Assembly: GCF_009928685.1 (NCBI RefSeq)
Contig: NZ_WWEO01000039.1
Span: forward strand, 186,001 to 250,000
DNA: 64,000 bases
Reading direction: 5' to 3'
Origin: Mucilaginibacter agri
Lineage (GTDB): Bacteria; Bacteroidota; Bacteroidia; Sphingobacteriales; Sphingobacteriaceae
Positions 33,693 through 41,852 of this stretch are shown here, piece by piece. The notes under the pieces are model-generated. The model ran no database searches and was not told the origin of the DNA. It saw nothing but the letters and a program-made list of their open reading frames with translations. Position numbers and translations under genes: made by a program. The stretch's first letter is position 1, and each line of letters starts with the position of its first letter.

Positions 33693-35069
33693 ATGAGAAA
33701 ATTCGGAATAGCCATATTAGGTTTCTTGCTGATCGTATCAGTTTCAAAAGCACAACGCTCGATGGATAAAATTGCGGGTGTTGTGGGTAGCAGCATTATT
33801 TTACAGTCGGACATTGAGATGCAATATGCTCAGTACCTGGTACAAGGCGGCCAGCCAAACCCAGGTATTAAATGCCAGGTTATGCAAAACCTGCTTACTC
33901 AAAAAATATTAGCGCAACAGGCCGTTATTGATAGTGTTACCGTAAAAGAAGATGAAGTAGATAACGAAATTGACCGTAAAATGCGCAGCATGATGCAACG
34001 CGCAGGCGGGCAAGACAGGCTGGAGCAATTCTTAGGTCGTTCGGTTATTCAATATAAAGATGAGATCCGTAACGAGATCAGAGAAAGTATGGTAGCCGAC
34101 CGTATGCGTGGTAAGATCACCGAAAAAATTAGCGTTACGCCGCAGGATGTTAAAAGCTTTTACGATAAGATCCCTAAAGACAGCTTGCCTTCTTATAACA
34201 AAGAGGTAGAAATTGGTGAGATTGCGTTTAACCCAACCCTGACTAAAGAAGAAAAAGAAGTTTATAAAGAAAAGGCTGAAGCTCTACGTGAGCGTGTTAA
34301 AAAAGGCGAAGACTTTGGTACCCTGGCGAGGTTATACTCACAAGATCCAGGTTCGGCGCCTGATGGTGGCGACTTGGGTTTTGCAGACCGTACTACGTTT
34401 GTGAAAGAATTTAGCGCCATGGCATTTAAATTAAAAGCAGGTGAAATTTCGCCTGTGTTCGAAACTGATTTCGGCTTTCACTTTTTGCAGGTAATTGAGC
34501 GTCGCGGCGAGCAGGTACACGTGCGCCATATCTTGATTATGCCGCAAATTACCCAGGCGAGTTTAGATCGCGCTAAGTTGAAAGCAGATAGCGTTTACAC
34601 CCTGCTTACTAAAAATAAACAGGTTGACTTTTCGAGTGCTGCAGCTTATTACTCTGACGATAAAGACACCAAATACAATGGTGGTATGATGCTGAATGCA
34701 GAAAACGTACAAACACGTTCAACCTTTATCCCTACCGATAAACTAGACCCGCAAATGGCTTTGGTGGTTGACACCATGAAAGTTGGCGAAGTTTCTAAGC
34801 CCGTTTTATACACTGGCCAGGATACCAAGAAAAGCTACAGACTTTTAATGTTAAAATCTGTTACAGACGCGCACAAAGCAAATCTTAACCAGGATTTTCC
34901 AAAACTGAAAGAAGTAGCCTATGGCGATAAACTGAACCGTACGGTCAGCGCCTGGTTTGAGAAAAAACGTAAGGAAACCTTTATCCGCATAGATGCCGAG
35001 TACCAGCAATGCGATCAGCTTAAAAAATGGGTAGTAGAGCCACAAACAGCAGCCGTTGTTAAACCTTAA
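33693..35069 (+). CDS. SurA-like periplasmic peptidyl-prolyl isomerase
   Basis: 458 residues. Signal peptide (about 1-20, IAILGFLLIVSVSKAQ), then a SurA-type N-terminal chaperone segment (DKIAGVVGSSIILQSDIEMQ), then two parvulin domains at about 172-275 (ARLYSQDPGSAPDGGDLGF, GFHFLQVIE) and 277-390 (HVRHILIMPQ, YYSDDKDTKYNGGMM). SurA helps outer-membrane proteins fold in the periplasm. The second parvulin domain departs more from consensus. It ends 1 nt before the moxR-like gene, a common arrangement in this phylum. Confidence 0.9.
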   Translation: MRKFGIAILGFLLIVSVSKAQRSMDKIAGVVGSSIILQSDIEMQYAQYLVQGGQPNPGIKCQVMQNLLTQKILAQQAVIDSVTVKEDEVDNEIDRKMRSMMQRAGGQDRLEQFLGRSVIQYKDEIRNEIRESMVADRMRGKITEKISVTPQDVKSFYDKIPKDSLPSYNKEVEIGEIAFNPTLTKEEKEVYKEKAEALRERVKKGEDFGTLARLYSQDPGSAPDGGDLGFADRTTFVKEFSAMAFKLKAGEISPVFETDFGFHFLQVIERRGEQVHVRHILIMPQITQASLDRAKLKADSVYTLLTKNKQVDFSSAAAYYSDDKDTKYNGGMMLNAENVQTRSTFIPTDKLDPQMALVVDTMKVGEVSKPVLYTGQDTKKSYRLLMLKSVTDAHKANLNQDFPKLKEVAYGDKLNRTVSAWFEKKRKETFIRIDAEYQQCDQLKKWVVEPQTAAVVKP

Positions 35070-35070
35070 T

Positions 35071-36039
35071 ATGCAAACAGAATACAGATCAGAAGTAGAA
35101 GCGGCCGATGCTTTAAAGCGAGCCTATGACCTTGCCCGCACCGAAATAGCCAAAGTTATTGTAGGACAGGATGACGTTGTTAAATCTGTACTGATCGCTG
35201 TATTCAGCAATGGGCATTGTTTGTTGGTTGGAGTACCGGGGTTAGCGAAAACCTTATTGGTGCAAACCGTAGCCCGCGTGCTCGATCTTAATTTTAACCG
35301 TATACAGTTTACACCCGACCTGATGCCGTCGGACATTATCGGTTCGGAGATATTGGGTGAAGACCGAAACTTTAAATTTATACACGGCCCGGTGTTTTCT
35401 AATATCATTTTGGCCGATGAAATAAACCGTACGCCGCCTAAAACGCAGGCAGCGCTGCTGGAAGCCATGCAGGAGAAATCGGTTACAGCGGCAGGTGTTA
35501 CCTACAAGCTGCAACAGCCATTTTTTGTATTGGCTACCCAAAATCCAATTGAGCAGGAGGGAACGTACCCACTTCCGGAAGCGCAGCTGGATAGGTTTAT
35601 GTTTAATGTATCGTTAGATTATCCAACCTTTGCTGAGGAATTGCAGGTGGTAAAAAACACAACCGGTACAAGCGTTGCCGATGTAAATAAGATCCTCAAT
35701 GGCGAACAAATCATGTATTTTCAGCAATTGGTGCGCAACATCCCAATTACAGACCATGTATTGGAATATGCTGTTAAATTAGCCGCCAAAACACGCCCGC
35801 AAGGCGAAATGGCTACACCGTTGGTTAAGCGTTTGCTAAACTGGGGAGCTGGCCCACGTGCATCGCAATTTTTAGTGCTGGGTGCAAAATGTCACGCGGT
35901 TATTAATGGCAAGTATTCGCCAGATATTGAAGATGTACAAGCGGTAGCCAAGGCTATTTTAAGACACCGCATCGTTCGCAGCTACCAGGCTGAAGCTGAA
36001 GGTATGTCGACAGATCAGATCATTGAGCAATTGTTTTAG
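35071..36039 (+). CDS. MoxR-family AAA+ ATPase
   Basis: 322 residues from the ATG at 35071, one base after the SurA-like stop. Walker A GVPGLAKT (54-61), Walker B IILADEIN, sensor 1 LATQNPIEQEGTYPLPEAQ and the arginine-finger region LDRFMFNV are complete. MoxR ATPases act as chaperones that assemble or activate protein complexes, usually with a von Willebrand A-domain partner; no such partner is next to it here. Cytoplasmic. Followed by a class 2 3'-end repeat and a terminator. Confidence 0.92.
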   Translation: MQTEYRSEVEAADALKRAYDLARTEIAKVIVGQDDVVKSVLIAVFSNGHCLLVGVPGLAKTLLVQTVARVLDLNFNRIQFTPDLMPSDIIGSEILGEDRNFKFIHGPVFSNIILADEINRTPPKTQAALLEAMQEKSVTAAGVTYKLQQPFFVLATQNPIEQEGTYPLPEAQLDRFMFNVSLDYPTFAEELQVVKNTTGTSVADVNKILNGEQIMYFQQLVRNIPITDHVLEYAVKLAAKTRPQGEMATPLVKRLLNWGAGPRASQFLVLGAKCHAVINGKYSPDIEDVQAVAKAILRHRIVRSYQAEAEGMSTDQIIEQLF

Positions 36040-36041
36040 TG

Positions 36042-36078
36042 AGTAGTTGATTGGGTAAGCAGTTGATTGAGTTAAAAT
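36042..36078 (+). repeat. Class 2 3'-end repeat, plus strand copy
   Basis: AGTTGATTGGGTAAGC followed by AGTTGATTGAGTT: two GTTGATTG cores 16 nt apart, directly after the moxR stop, in sense orientation and followed by a terminator. Confidence 0.55.
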
Positions 36079-36084
36079 ATTCAT

Positions 36085-36122
36085 AAAAAAGAAAGGCAGC
36101 CAAGGGGCTGCCTTTCTTTTTT
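36085..36122 (+). terminator. Terminator after moxR-like gene
   Basis: Perfect 17-bp stem (A6 GAAAGGCAGCC and complement) with a 4-nt loop and T6. Confidence 0.85.
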
Positions 36123-36157
36123 GGGTGTTATCATTATCTTCGTTCAATTACTACAAA

Positions 36158-36197
36158 GGATAAAAGAAAAGGCACCCGTTAACGGATGCCTTTCATA
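36158..36197 (-). terminator. Terminator after the SnoaL-like gene
   Basis: Hairpin AAAAGGCA / TGCCTTT with further pairing; on the minus strand it follows the stop at 36241 by about 45 nt. Confidence 0.6.
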
Positions 36198-36205
36198 TGT
36201 AATCA

Positions 36206-36240
36206 GTGAGCAACTCAATCAACCACTCACCCAATCAACT
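36206..36240 (-). repeat. Class 2 3'-end repeat, minus strand copy
   Basis: On the minus strand AGTTGATTGGGTGAGT then GGTTGATTGAGTTG, directly after the stop of the SnoaL-like gene and followed by a hairpin. Same sequence and 16-nt core spacing as 36042-36078. Confidence 0.55.
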
Positions 36241-37110
36241 TTACTCGTTTTCTATAGCCGAAAATATCTCCAGGATAATATTCCAACGATGATTGGCATC
36301 AGGTTGCCAAACGCGTACATAGCTATAGTTGCTTACAATGTTTCCTTTTTTAATACGGGCACGGCCATAGCTGTAAGCCAGGTCGCCGCTGCTCGAACGT
36401 CCGGCATTAACAGTTTCTGCTGTTATGCTGACGCCTTCATTATCCAAAAACTTCATGGTTTTATCCACACCTACAATAGGCGAAAAACCAGGGAAGTAAA
36501 AGCGGCCGTCTGTATTAAAGAACTCTTTATAAGTTGCAATGGCAGAAATATCCAGCGTGTGGTTAAAGGTTTTATCGGTGTTAACAATAATGCCCTTACC
36601 TAAAAACGGATCTTTACTTGGCGTGCTTGTAACCGGCTTAGGATCTTTAAAATCAGTTGCTAATTGCTGCTCGGTTTCCGGATGCTGCATGCCCAGGTCA
36701 ATAAGAAGTTTTAGCTTATTGTCTACATCGGTGCGCCAGATCGAAACGTAATCGCCATACACCTTATCGTCATCCGTTTTGCCATTTTGGTAAACGTAAG
36801 GGCCTGCTGTAAAGGCCAAATCGCCATTGGCAGATATGCGTGCAAAATTAGGTGTCCAAGTAAGTGTACCAGGCTGCTTATCTATTTTACTATAAAACTC
36901 GTTTATGTTTATGGCTTCGGGCTTAAAAACAATCCCTTCTGGATCGGCTACGCCTAAAAAACCATCTTTAATGCCTTTGCGGGCTACCAGTTTATTGAAA
37001 TTATCTTCGGCTGTTATTACAGTTTGTACCTGTGCTGTTTTTTGTTGCGCCATTACGCTAAAACCGTAGCAGCTAAGTGCAATAATGACTAAGGATTTTT
37101 TGAAGTTCAT
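36241..37110 (-). CDS. Secreted SnoaL/DUF4440-like tandem-domain protein
   Basis: 289 residues with a signal peptide (MNFKKSLVIIALSCYGFSV, cleavage near MAQ). Two NTF2/SnoaL-like cone domains follow: about 30-150 (AEDNFNKLVARKGIKDGFLG, GDLAFTAGPYVYQNG, YVSIWR) and 165-289 (SGDLAYSYGRARIK, YSYVRVWQPDANHRWNIIL). The two halves share the pattern S-GDLAYS-G followed by Y-VRVW, indicating internal duplication. Bacteroidota members of this family are of unknown activity. It is isolated between terminators. Confidence 0.7.
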   Translation of the reverse strand: MNFKKSLVIIALSCYGFSVMAQQKTAQVQTVITAEDNFNKLVARKGIKDGFLGVADPEGIVFKPEAININEFYSKIDKQPGTLTWTPNFARISANGDLAFTAGPYVYQNGKTDDDKVYGDYVSIWRTDVDNKLKLLIDLGMQHPETEQQLATDFKDPKPVTSTPSKDPFLGKGIIVNTDKTFNHTLDISAIATYKEFFNTDGRFYFPGFSPIVGVDKTMKFLDNEGVSITAETVNAGRSSSGDLAYSYGRARIKKGNIVSNYSYVRVWQPDANHRWNIILEIFSAIENE

Positions 37111-37464
37111 TTTTAGAAAAAAAAGTAAATAAATGGTAAACCTAAAGGCCGTAATTTAATCTACAATTATAGCTAACTCAATAACTTAAATCGTAGTGTT
37201 TTAGTATAAATTACGCTGTTAAGTTTAAGCGTTAATATTTAATGGTAAAATGTTTTGCAACCAATATATGCGTTAGTTCGCGAAAAACTAAAGCTTATAC
37301 AATGTTATCACATTTTAGTTTTAAAGTATCTATGCCGGGGTAACCAAAATAGGATATAATTGCAAACGCATGATACATGTTTACGAAAGGACAAAGCGCT
37401 ACTAATAACAGCGAACTAGGGGGTATTTCTCAACGTATATACTTACAGAAATACCCCCGCTCTA
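37111..37464. other. AT-rich intergenic region
   Basis: 354 nt, no gene. It should contain the promoter of the SnoaL-like gene. The only structure is the hairpin at 37419-37458. Confidence 0.5.
37419..37458 (-). terminator. Hairpin after cysS
   Basis: Perfect 12-bp stem (GGGGGTATTTCT and complement) 6 nt beyond the cysS stop. No clear T run, so termination is probable rather than certain. Confidence 0.5.
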
Positions 37465-38925
37465 TTATATTTTGCTCCAGGTAGTACCTTCTTTGCTGTC
37501 TTTTAACTGAATGCCGATTTTTTGCAACCCATCGCGAATCTTGTCAGAAGTGGTATAATCGCGATTGGCTTTTGCTTCATTACGCAGGTTAACAATAAAG
37601 TCAACCACGTTTGGCAATTCGTCTGTTGCAGCCTGCTCATTTTTAAGGCCCAGTATATCTGTTACAAAAACATTCATCAGGTCTTTTAATTGTTGCAAGT
37701 TATCTGCATCGATAGCCATTTTCCCATCATGTACGGAGTTAATGATACGTGACGCTTCAAACAATTCAGCAATTAAAACCGGGCTGTTAAAGTCGTCGTT
37801 TAAGGCCTCGTAGCAACGTGTGCGTAATGGCTCTATTTCAACTTCTGTTTTGGCAGATGCTTTCAATCCATTAAGCAAGCTAAAAGCATTCATCAGGCGC
37901 TTAAATCCTTTTTCTGATGCCTCCATCGCTTCGTTACCAAAATCCAGCGTGCTACGATAGTGAGCCTGCAACATAAAGAAACGAACCGTCATAGGGCTGT
38001 AGCCTTTATTCAGGATAGCATTGTCACCAGTGAACAATTCGTGCGGCAAAAAGCTGTTGCCTAACGATTTCGACATTTTTTGCCCATTAACTGTTAGCAT
38101 ATTAGTATGGATCCAATATTTAGCCGGTGTTTTGTTAAAGCAGGCTTCGTTTTGGGCAATTTCGTTGGTGTGGTGCGTAGGCACTAAATCTAAACCACCG
38201 CCGTGAATATCAAACTGGTCGCCCAGATATTTGTGGCTCATTGCCGAGCACTCCAGGTGCCAACCCGGAAAACCCAACCCCCATGGCGAAGGCCATTTCA
38301 TCAGGTGCTCTGGCTTAGCTTTTATCCAAAGCGCAAAATCCAGCTTGCCATGTTTTTCTTCTTGTCCGCCCAGGCTACGTGTATTGTTCAGCAGATCTTC
38401 TAGGTTACGGCCACTTAGTACACCGTAGTCGTGGTTCTTGTTGTATTTCTCAACATCAAAATATATCGAACCATCAACCTCATAGGCAGAGCCATTAGCC
38501 AGCATAGCTTTCACCAATTCTATCTGCTCAATAATATGGCCGGTAGCGGTAGGTTCTATACTTGGCGGCAGCGTATTAAAAATGCCAAGCACTTCGCGGA
38601 AGCCCACAGTGTATTTCTGCGCAATTTCCATTGGCTCTACTTTGGCAATCTTTGCTTTTTTAGAGATTTTATCCTCGCCGGTATCTGAGTCGTCTTCCAG
38701 GTGGCCGGCATCGGTTATGTTACGCACATAACGCACTTTGTAACCTAAATGGTTAAGGTAACGGAATATAAGATCAAAAGAAATATAGGTACGGCAATTG
38801 CCTAAATGCACATCGCTGTAAACAGTTGGCCCGCATACATACATACCCACATGAGGGGCATTAAGCGGTATAAATTCTTCTTTTTTACGTGTTAAAGTAT
38901 TGTAAACAAATAGGCTTTGCTTCAT
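37465..38925 (-). CDS. cysS: Cysteinyl-tRNA synthetase
   Basis: 486 residues from the ATG at 38925 (a TTG three codons upstream is in frame). Charges tRNA-Cys. Class I motifs are intact: zinc Cys31 in VCGPTVYSDVHLGN with the HIGH-like HLGN at 40-43, GWHLECSAMS and GGLDLVPTHHTNE for zinc binding, and KMSKS within NGQKMSKSLGN (about 280). The DALR-type C-terminal domain is present and ends with DGLQKIGIQLKDSKEGTTW. Full length. Monocistronic. Confidence 0.96.
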   Translation of the reverse strand: MKQSLFVYNTLTRKKEEFIPLNAPHVGMYVCGPTVYSDVHLGNCRTYISFDLIFRYLNHLGYKVRYVRNITDAGHLEDDSDTGEDKISKKAKIAKVEPMEIAQKYTVGFREVLGIFNTLPPSIEPTATGHIIEQIELVKAMLANGSAYEVDGSIYFDVEKYNKNHDYGVLSGRNLEDLLNNTRSLGGQEEKHGKLDFALWIKAKPEHLMKWPSPWGLGFPGWHLECSAMSHKYLGDQFDIHGGGLDLVPTHHTNEIAQNEACFNKTPAKYWIHTNMLTVNGQKMSKSLGNSFLPHELFTGDNAILNKGYSPMTVRFFMLQAHYRSTLDFGNEAMEASEKGFKRLMNAFSLLNGLKASAKTEVEIEPLRTRCYEALNDDFNSPVLIAELFEASRIINSVHDGKMAIDADNLQQLKDLMNVFVTDILGLKNEQAATDELPNVVDFIVNLRNEAKANRDYTTSDKIRDGLQKIGIQLKDSKEGTTWSKI

Positions 38926-39059
38926 AAGTCGCAAACTTACGATTTTTTCGATGTGTGTGGGAAGTTAAGACTATGGGATATTTATTTTTAACGCAGCTGT
39001 GATGGTTGTGGTTTAGGTTTTTGAACTAAGGTCACAATTTACACTCTTCCGGACTAAAT

Positions 39060-40172
39060 CTACTTCAACAACAAATCGCTGTAAACCGGATAATGATCTG
39101 ACAATTTCTTTTCGATCACCCGGTAGTCCTGTACATCAAAACGTTGAGTAGCTAAGATGTAATCAATTTGGTAATTGGGGAAATCACCATTATAGGTGCG
39201 TCCCAGGCCACTGCCTTTTTCACGAAAAGCATTTTTTAAGCCTTTAGACATTTCGTGCACGGCGTAGGATGAGGGTGTGTCGTTAAAATCGCCGGCTATA
39301 ATATATGGATAGGGGCACTGTTTAGTATGTTCGCGTATAAGCTGCACCTGTTGGCTCCGTTTAATAAAAGCTTGTTTTAGCTTGCTCCCTATTCTGCGGA
39401 AAGAGTGCATATCTGTTTTGCCCTTTTTAGACACACTGTCGATATACTGATAATCTTCCTGGTCAAATCCTATCGACCTGAGGTGAACGCTGTAAAAACG
39501 GATAATTTGTTGGCCTTTTTTAACATCAACATAAATACATTGATTGCCATTATGCTCTTGAGATAGTTTAACCAGGCCGTGGTCGATAATCGGGTATTTG
39601 GTAAAAATAGCAATGCCCATGGCATCGCGGGCGTTATCGTAATTAACCGCCTCGAAATAATAATTAGTGGTGTTGAGTATTCTCTTTAACGAATCGCGCA
39701 TGTTATACTCGCCACGTTGACGGGTATAAAATTCCTGAAATCCAATTAAATCTGGCTGATGTTGATTGATAATGTCTAGAATCTCATGCTTGGTAGACAT
39801 ATCATTGTTGGCGCCGTATTTCTTAAACGAGTGCACGTTATAGGTCATGATGCGGATAGCATCCCTGTTTTCTTTTTGAATGTATGTGCGTTTAGCATTT
39901 ACGCCGAAACTGTTTTGTAATACATTGTACCCAACGAGAATACACACGAAGGATACAAGCACCAGCCAGCTTCTCTTAAACAGCCAAAAAACAATAAACA
40001 GTATATTAAATAGCAATAACGGAGGATAAGCCAGCCCGAAAAAGGCCACTATCCATAATTTAGAAGGGTTAATAACAGGCGCAAGGTAGCTGATCAGCAG
40101 GGCGGCAGCTAAAATAATATTTATACAAAGAAATATTTTGGTGAAAAAACTTAACCGTTTTTTTGCCTTCAT
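39060..40172 (-). CDS. Endonuclease/exonuclease/phosphatase (EEP) family membrane protein
   Basis: 370 residues. Three N-terminal hydrophobic segments (about 10-95) anchor it, followed by an EEP domain: IRIMTYNVHSFKKYG, DLIGFQEFYTR (catalytic Glu), FYSVHLRS, IIAGDFNDTPSS and a final KKLSDHYPVYSDL with the catalytic Asp-His. Members cleave phosphodiesters of nucleic acids or phospholipids; the membrane anchor suggests a periplasmic or lipid substrate, but this is inference. It follows the rhomboid gene with stop and start codons directly adjacent (TAA ATG), the last gene of the mutL operon. Confidence 0.85.
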   Translation of the reverse strand: MKAKKRLSFFTKIFLCINIILAAALLISYLAPVINPSKLWIVAFFGLAYPPLLLFNILFIVFWLFKRSWLVLVSFVCILVGYNVLQNSFGVNAKRTYIQKENRDAIRIMTYNVHSFKKYGANNDMSTKHEILDIINQHQPDLIGFQEFYTRQRGEYNMRDSLKRILNTTNYYFEAVNYDNARDAMGIAIFTKYPIIDHGLVKLSQEHNGNQCIYVDVKKGQQIIRFYSVHLRSIGFDQEDYQYIDSVSKKGKTDMHSFRRIGSKLKQAFIKRSQQVQLIREHTKQCPYPYIIAGDFNDTPSSYAVHEMSKGLKNAFREKGSGLGRTYNGDFPNYQIDYILATQRFDVQDYRVIEKKLSDHYPVYSDLLLK

Positions 40173-41066
40173 TTAGTCGTTGTTGCTGGCTCTGAACAAG
40201 GTTTCTTTCTCGTTCTTATTGAGGCTGTCGTATCCGGTTTGCGAAATTTTATCCAAAATGCGGTCTATTTCTTCCTGTTGTGGGGTGTTAGACGAACTTT
40301 TTCCAGATCGTGAATAGCCCGAGTTATTGCTCACCACTTTTATTTTAGGGCTTGCTTTAAATACGTTACCGATGCTTTGGCCCCAGTTGTTGCCGCGTTG
40401 TAATTGTTTAATGTAGATAAAGCCTAATAAAGCGCCACCAAGGTGGGCTATTTCGCCGCCTGCGTTAGGGCCTGCAATACTTAGAAAGTCGAACACGACA
40501 TAGAACAGGGCTACCCATTTTAATTTTACCGGCCCCAAAAACATCAGAAAAATGGTATAGTTGGGTATCAGCGTGGCTGTAGCAACCACAATGGCCATAA
40601 CGCTGGCCGATGCACCCACAACTGTAACTAAAGGCAGTGCCTCCGAATGGGAAAAAGCAGGAATGAAATTAAAGCTGAGCAGATAAGCTAAGGCACCGGC
40701 TAAACCGCCGGCTATGTATAAGCCAATTGTTTTTTTGTTGCCCAGGTATTCTTCAAAAAGCTGCCCCATCCAGTATAGCCATAGCATGTTGAACAGGATA
40801 TGGAATATGCCCTGATGAAGGAACATATAAGTAAGCGGTGTCCAGATGCGTGTGAGTAGTTTAGGCAGGTAGGCCGGCATAGCCAGGTAATCGTAAGCAT
40901 AGCTAAGTATGATACTCGGCTGGTTAAATCCCGTTATAAAAAGTTGTTCAACAATAGCCGGTATATTAATAAGCAAAAATACGATTACATTGATACCGAT
41001 AAGCAAGTTAATCTTGCTGCCGGAGTGTAACATTTTATAGCGTATATCCTGCCAGGTGGTGTTCAT
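40173..41066 (-). CDS. Rhomboid family intramembrane serine protease
   Basis: 297 residues, about six membrane helices. Rhomboid signatures: HQGIFHILFNMLWLYWMG (HxxxN), the catalytic serine motif as GASAS (Ser153, where most members have GASG), and the catalytic His in IAHLGGALLGF. A cytoplasmic tail (about 230-297) ends with a helical DUF6576-like segment EIDRILDKISQTGYDSLNK. Rhomboids cut substrates within the membrane. It lies 45 nt after a second rhomboid gene on the same strand. Confidence 0.88.
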   Translation of the reverse strand: MNTTWQDIRYKMLHSGSKINLLIGINVIVFLLINIPAIVEQLFITGFNQPSIILSYAYDYLAMPAYLPKLLTRIWTPLTYMFLHQGIFHILFNMLWLYWMGQLFEEYLGNKKTIGLYIAGGLAGALAYLLSFNFIPAFSHSEALPLVTVVGASASVMAIVVATATLIPNYTIFLMFLGPVKLKWVALFYVVFDFLSIAGPNAGGEIAHLGGALLGFIYIKQLQRGNNWGQSIGNVFKASPKIKVVSNNSGYSRSGKSSSNTPQQEEIDRILDKISQTGYDSLNKNEKETLFRASNND

Positions 41067-41111
41067 GTTGATGTTTTTTAGGATGTTGTCTAACTATATA
41101 ACTTACATATT

Positions 41112-41828
41112 TTAGAAAAAATTGTTTGGCCTTTGTACTCGCCAAATTTTTAATAACAAAAACCCGAAAAGTGCGCCTCCCAAATGGGCAAAATGCGCTA
41201 CCGAATCGCCGGCAAACTGGCCAACGCCTAAACCCAGTTCTATTAAAATATAAACCGGAATAATGTATTTGGCCTTAACCGGTACCGGTATAAACATAAT
41301 CATCAATTCAGCATTGGGGTAAAGCATGCCGAATGCAATTAATAACCCAAAAATAGCACCCGAGGCACCAACCATCGGGCCAAAATAAATTTCCTGTAAT
41401 TTTTTGATACCTGATGCATCTACAGGAATATTCGCATTAATATTTAGCGTAATATGACCCGTTAATGAATATACCTCGTACGACTGAATTATCATCTGTA
41501 ACGCAATAGCGCCCAGGCCGCAGATAAAGTAGAAGTTGAAAAAGCGTTTAGAGCCGAGTGTATACTCGATAGCCATACCAAATGAATACAACGCAAACAT
41601 GTTGAATAAGATGTGCATCCAGTTACCATGTAAAAACATATAGGTAATAGGCTGCCAAGCTTTAAACAGTGGCGAGTTAAAGTAGTATACACCAAATAGC
41701 TCGATATATTTATCATAGGTAGCTCCGCTAAATACAATGTATGGGATAAAGCAAATAACATTGATGATCAGCAGGTTTTTTACAACCGGTGGAAGATTGG
41801 CTAAGGGGTTTTGCCTGAATGCGCTCAT
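41112..41828 (-). CDS. Rhomboid family intramembrane serine protease
   Basis: 238 residues, six helices, no cytoplasmic tail. Motifs: HGNWMHILFNMFALYSFG, GASGAIFGLL with the catalytic Ser156, and HFAHLGGALFGFLLL with the catalytic His. This copy keeps the standard GASG motif, unlike its neighbour at 40173. It starts 24 nt after the mutL stop on the same strand. Tandem rhomboids after mutL look like a fixed arrangement in this lineage, but any functional link to mismatch repair is unsupported. Confidence 0.9.
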   Translation of the reverse strand: MSAFRQNPLANLPPVVKNLLIINVICFIPYIVFSGATYDKYIELFGVYYFNSPLFKAWQPITYMFLHGNWMHILFNMFALYSFGMAIEYTLGSKRFFNFYFICGLGAIALQMIIQSYEVYSLTGHITLNINANIPVDASGIKKLQEIYFGPMVGASGAIFGLLIAFGMLYPNAELMIMFIPVPVKAKYIIPVYILIELGLGVGQFAGDSVAHFAHLGGALFGFLLLKIWRVQRPNNFF

Positions 41829-41852
41829 ATTGTAATAGTAGGCTTGTTAAAG

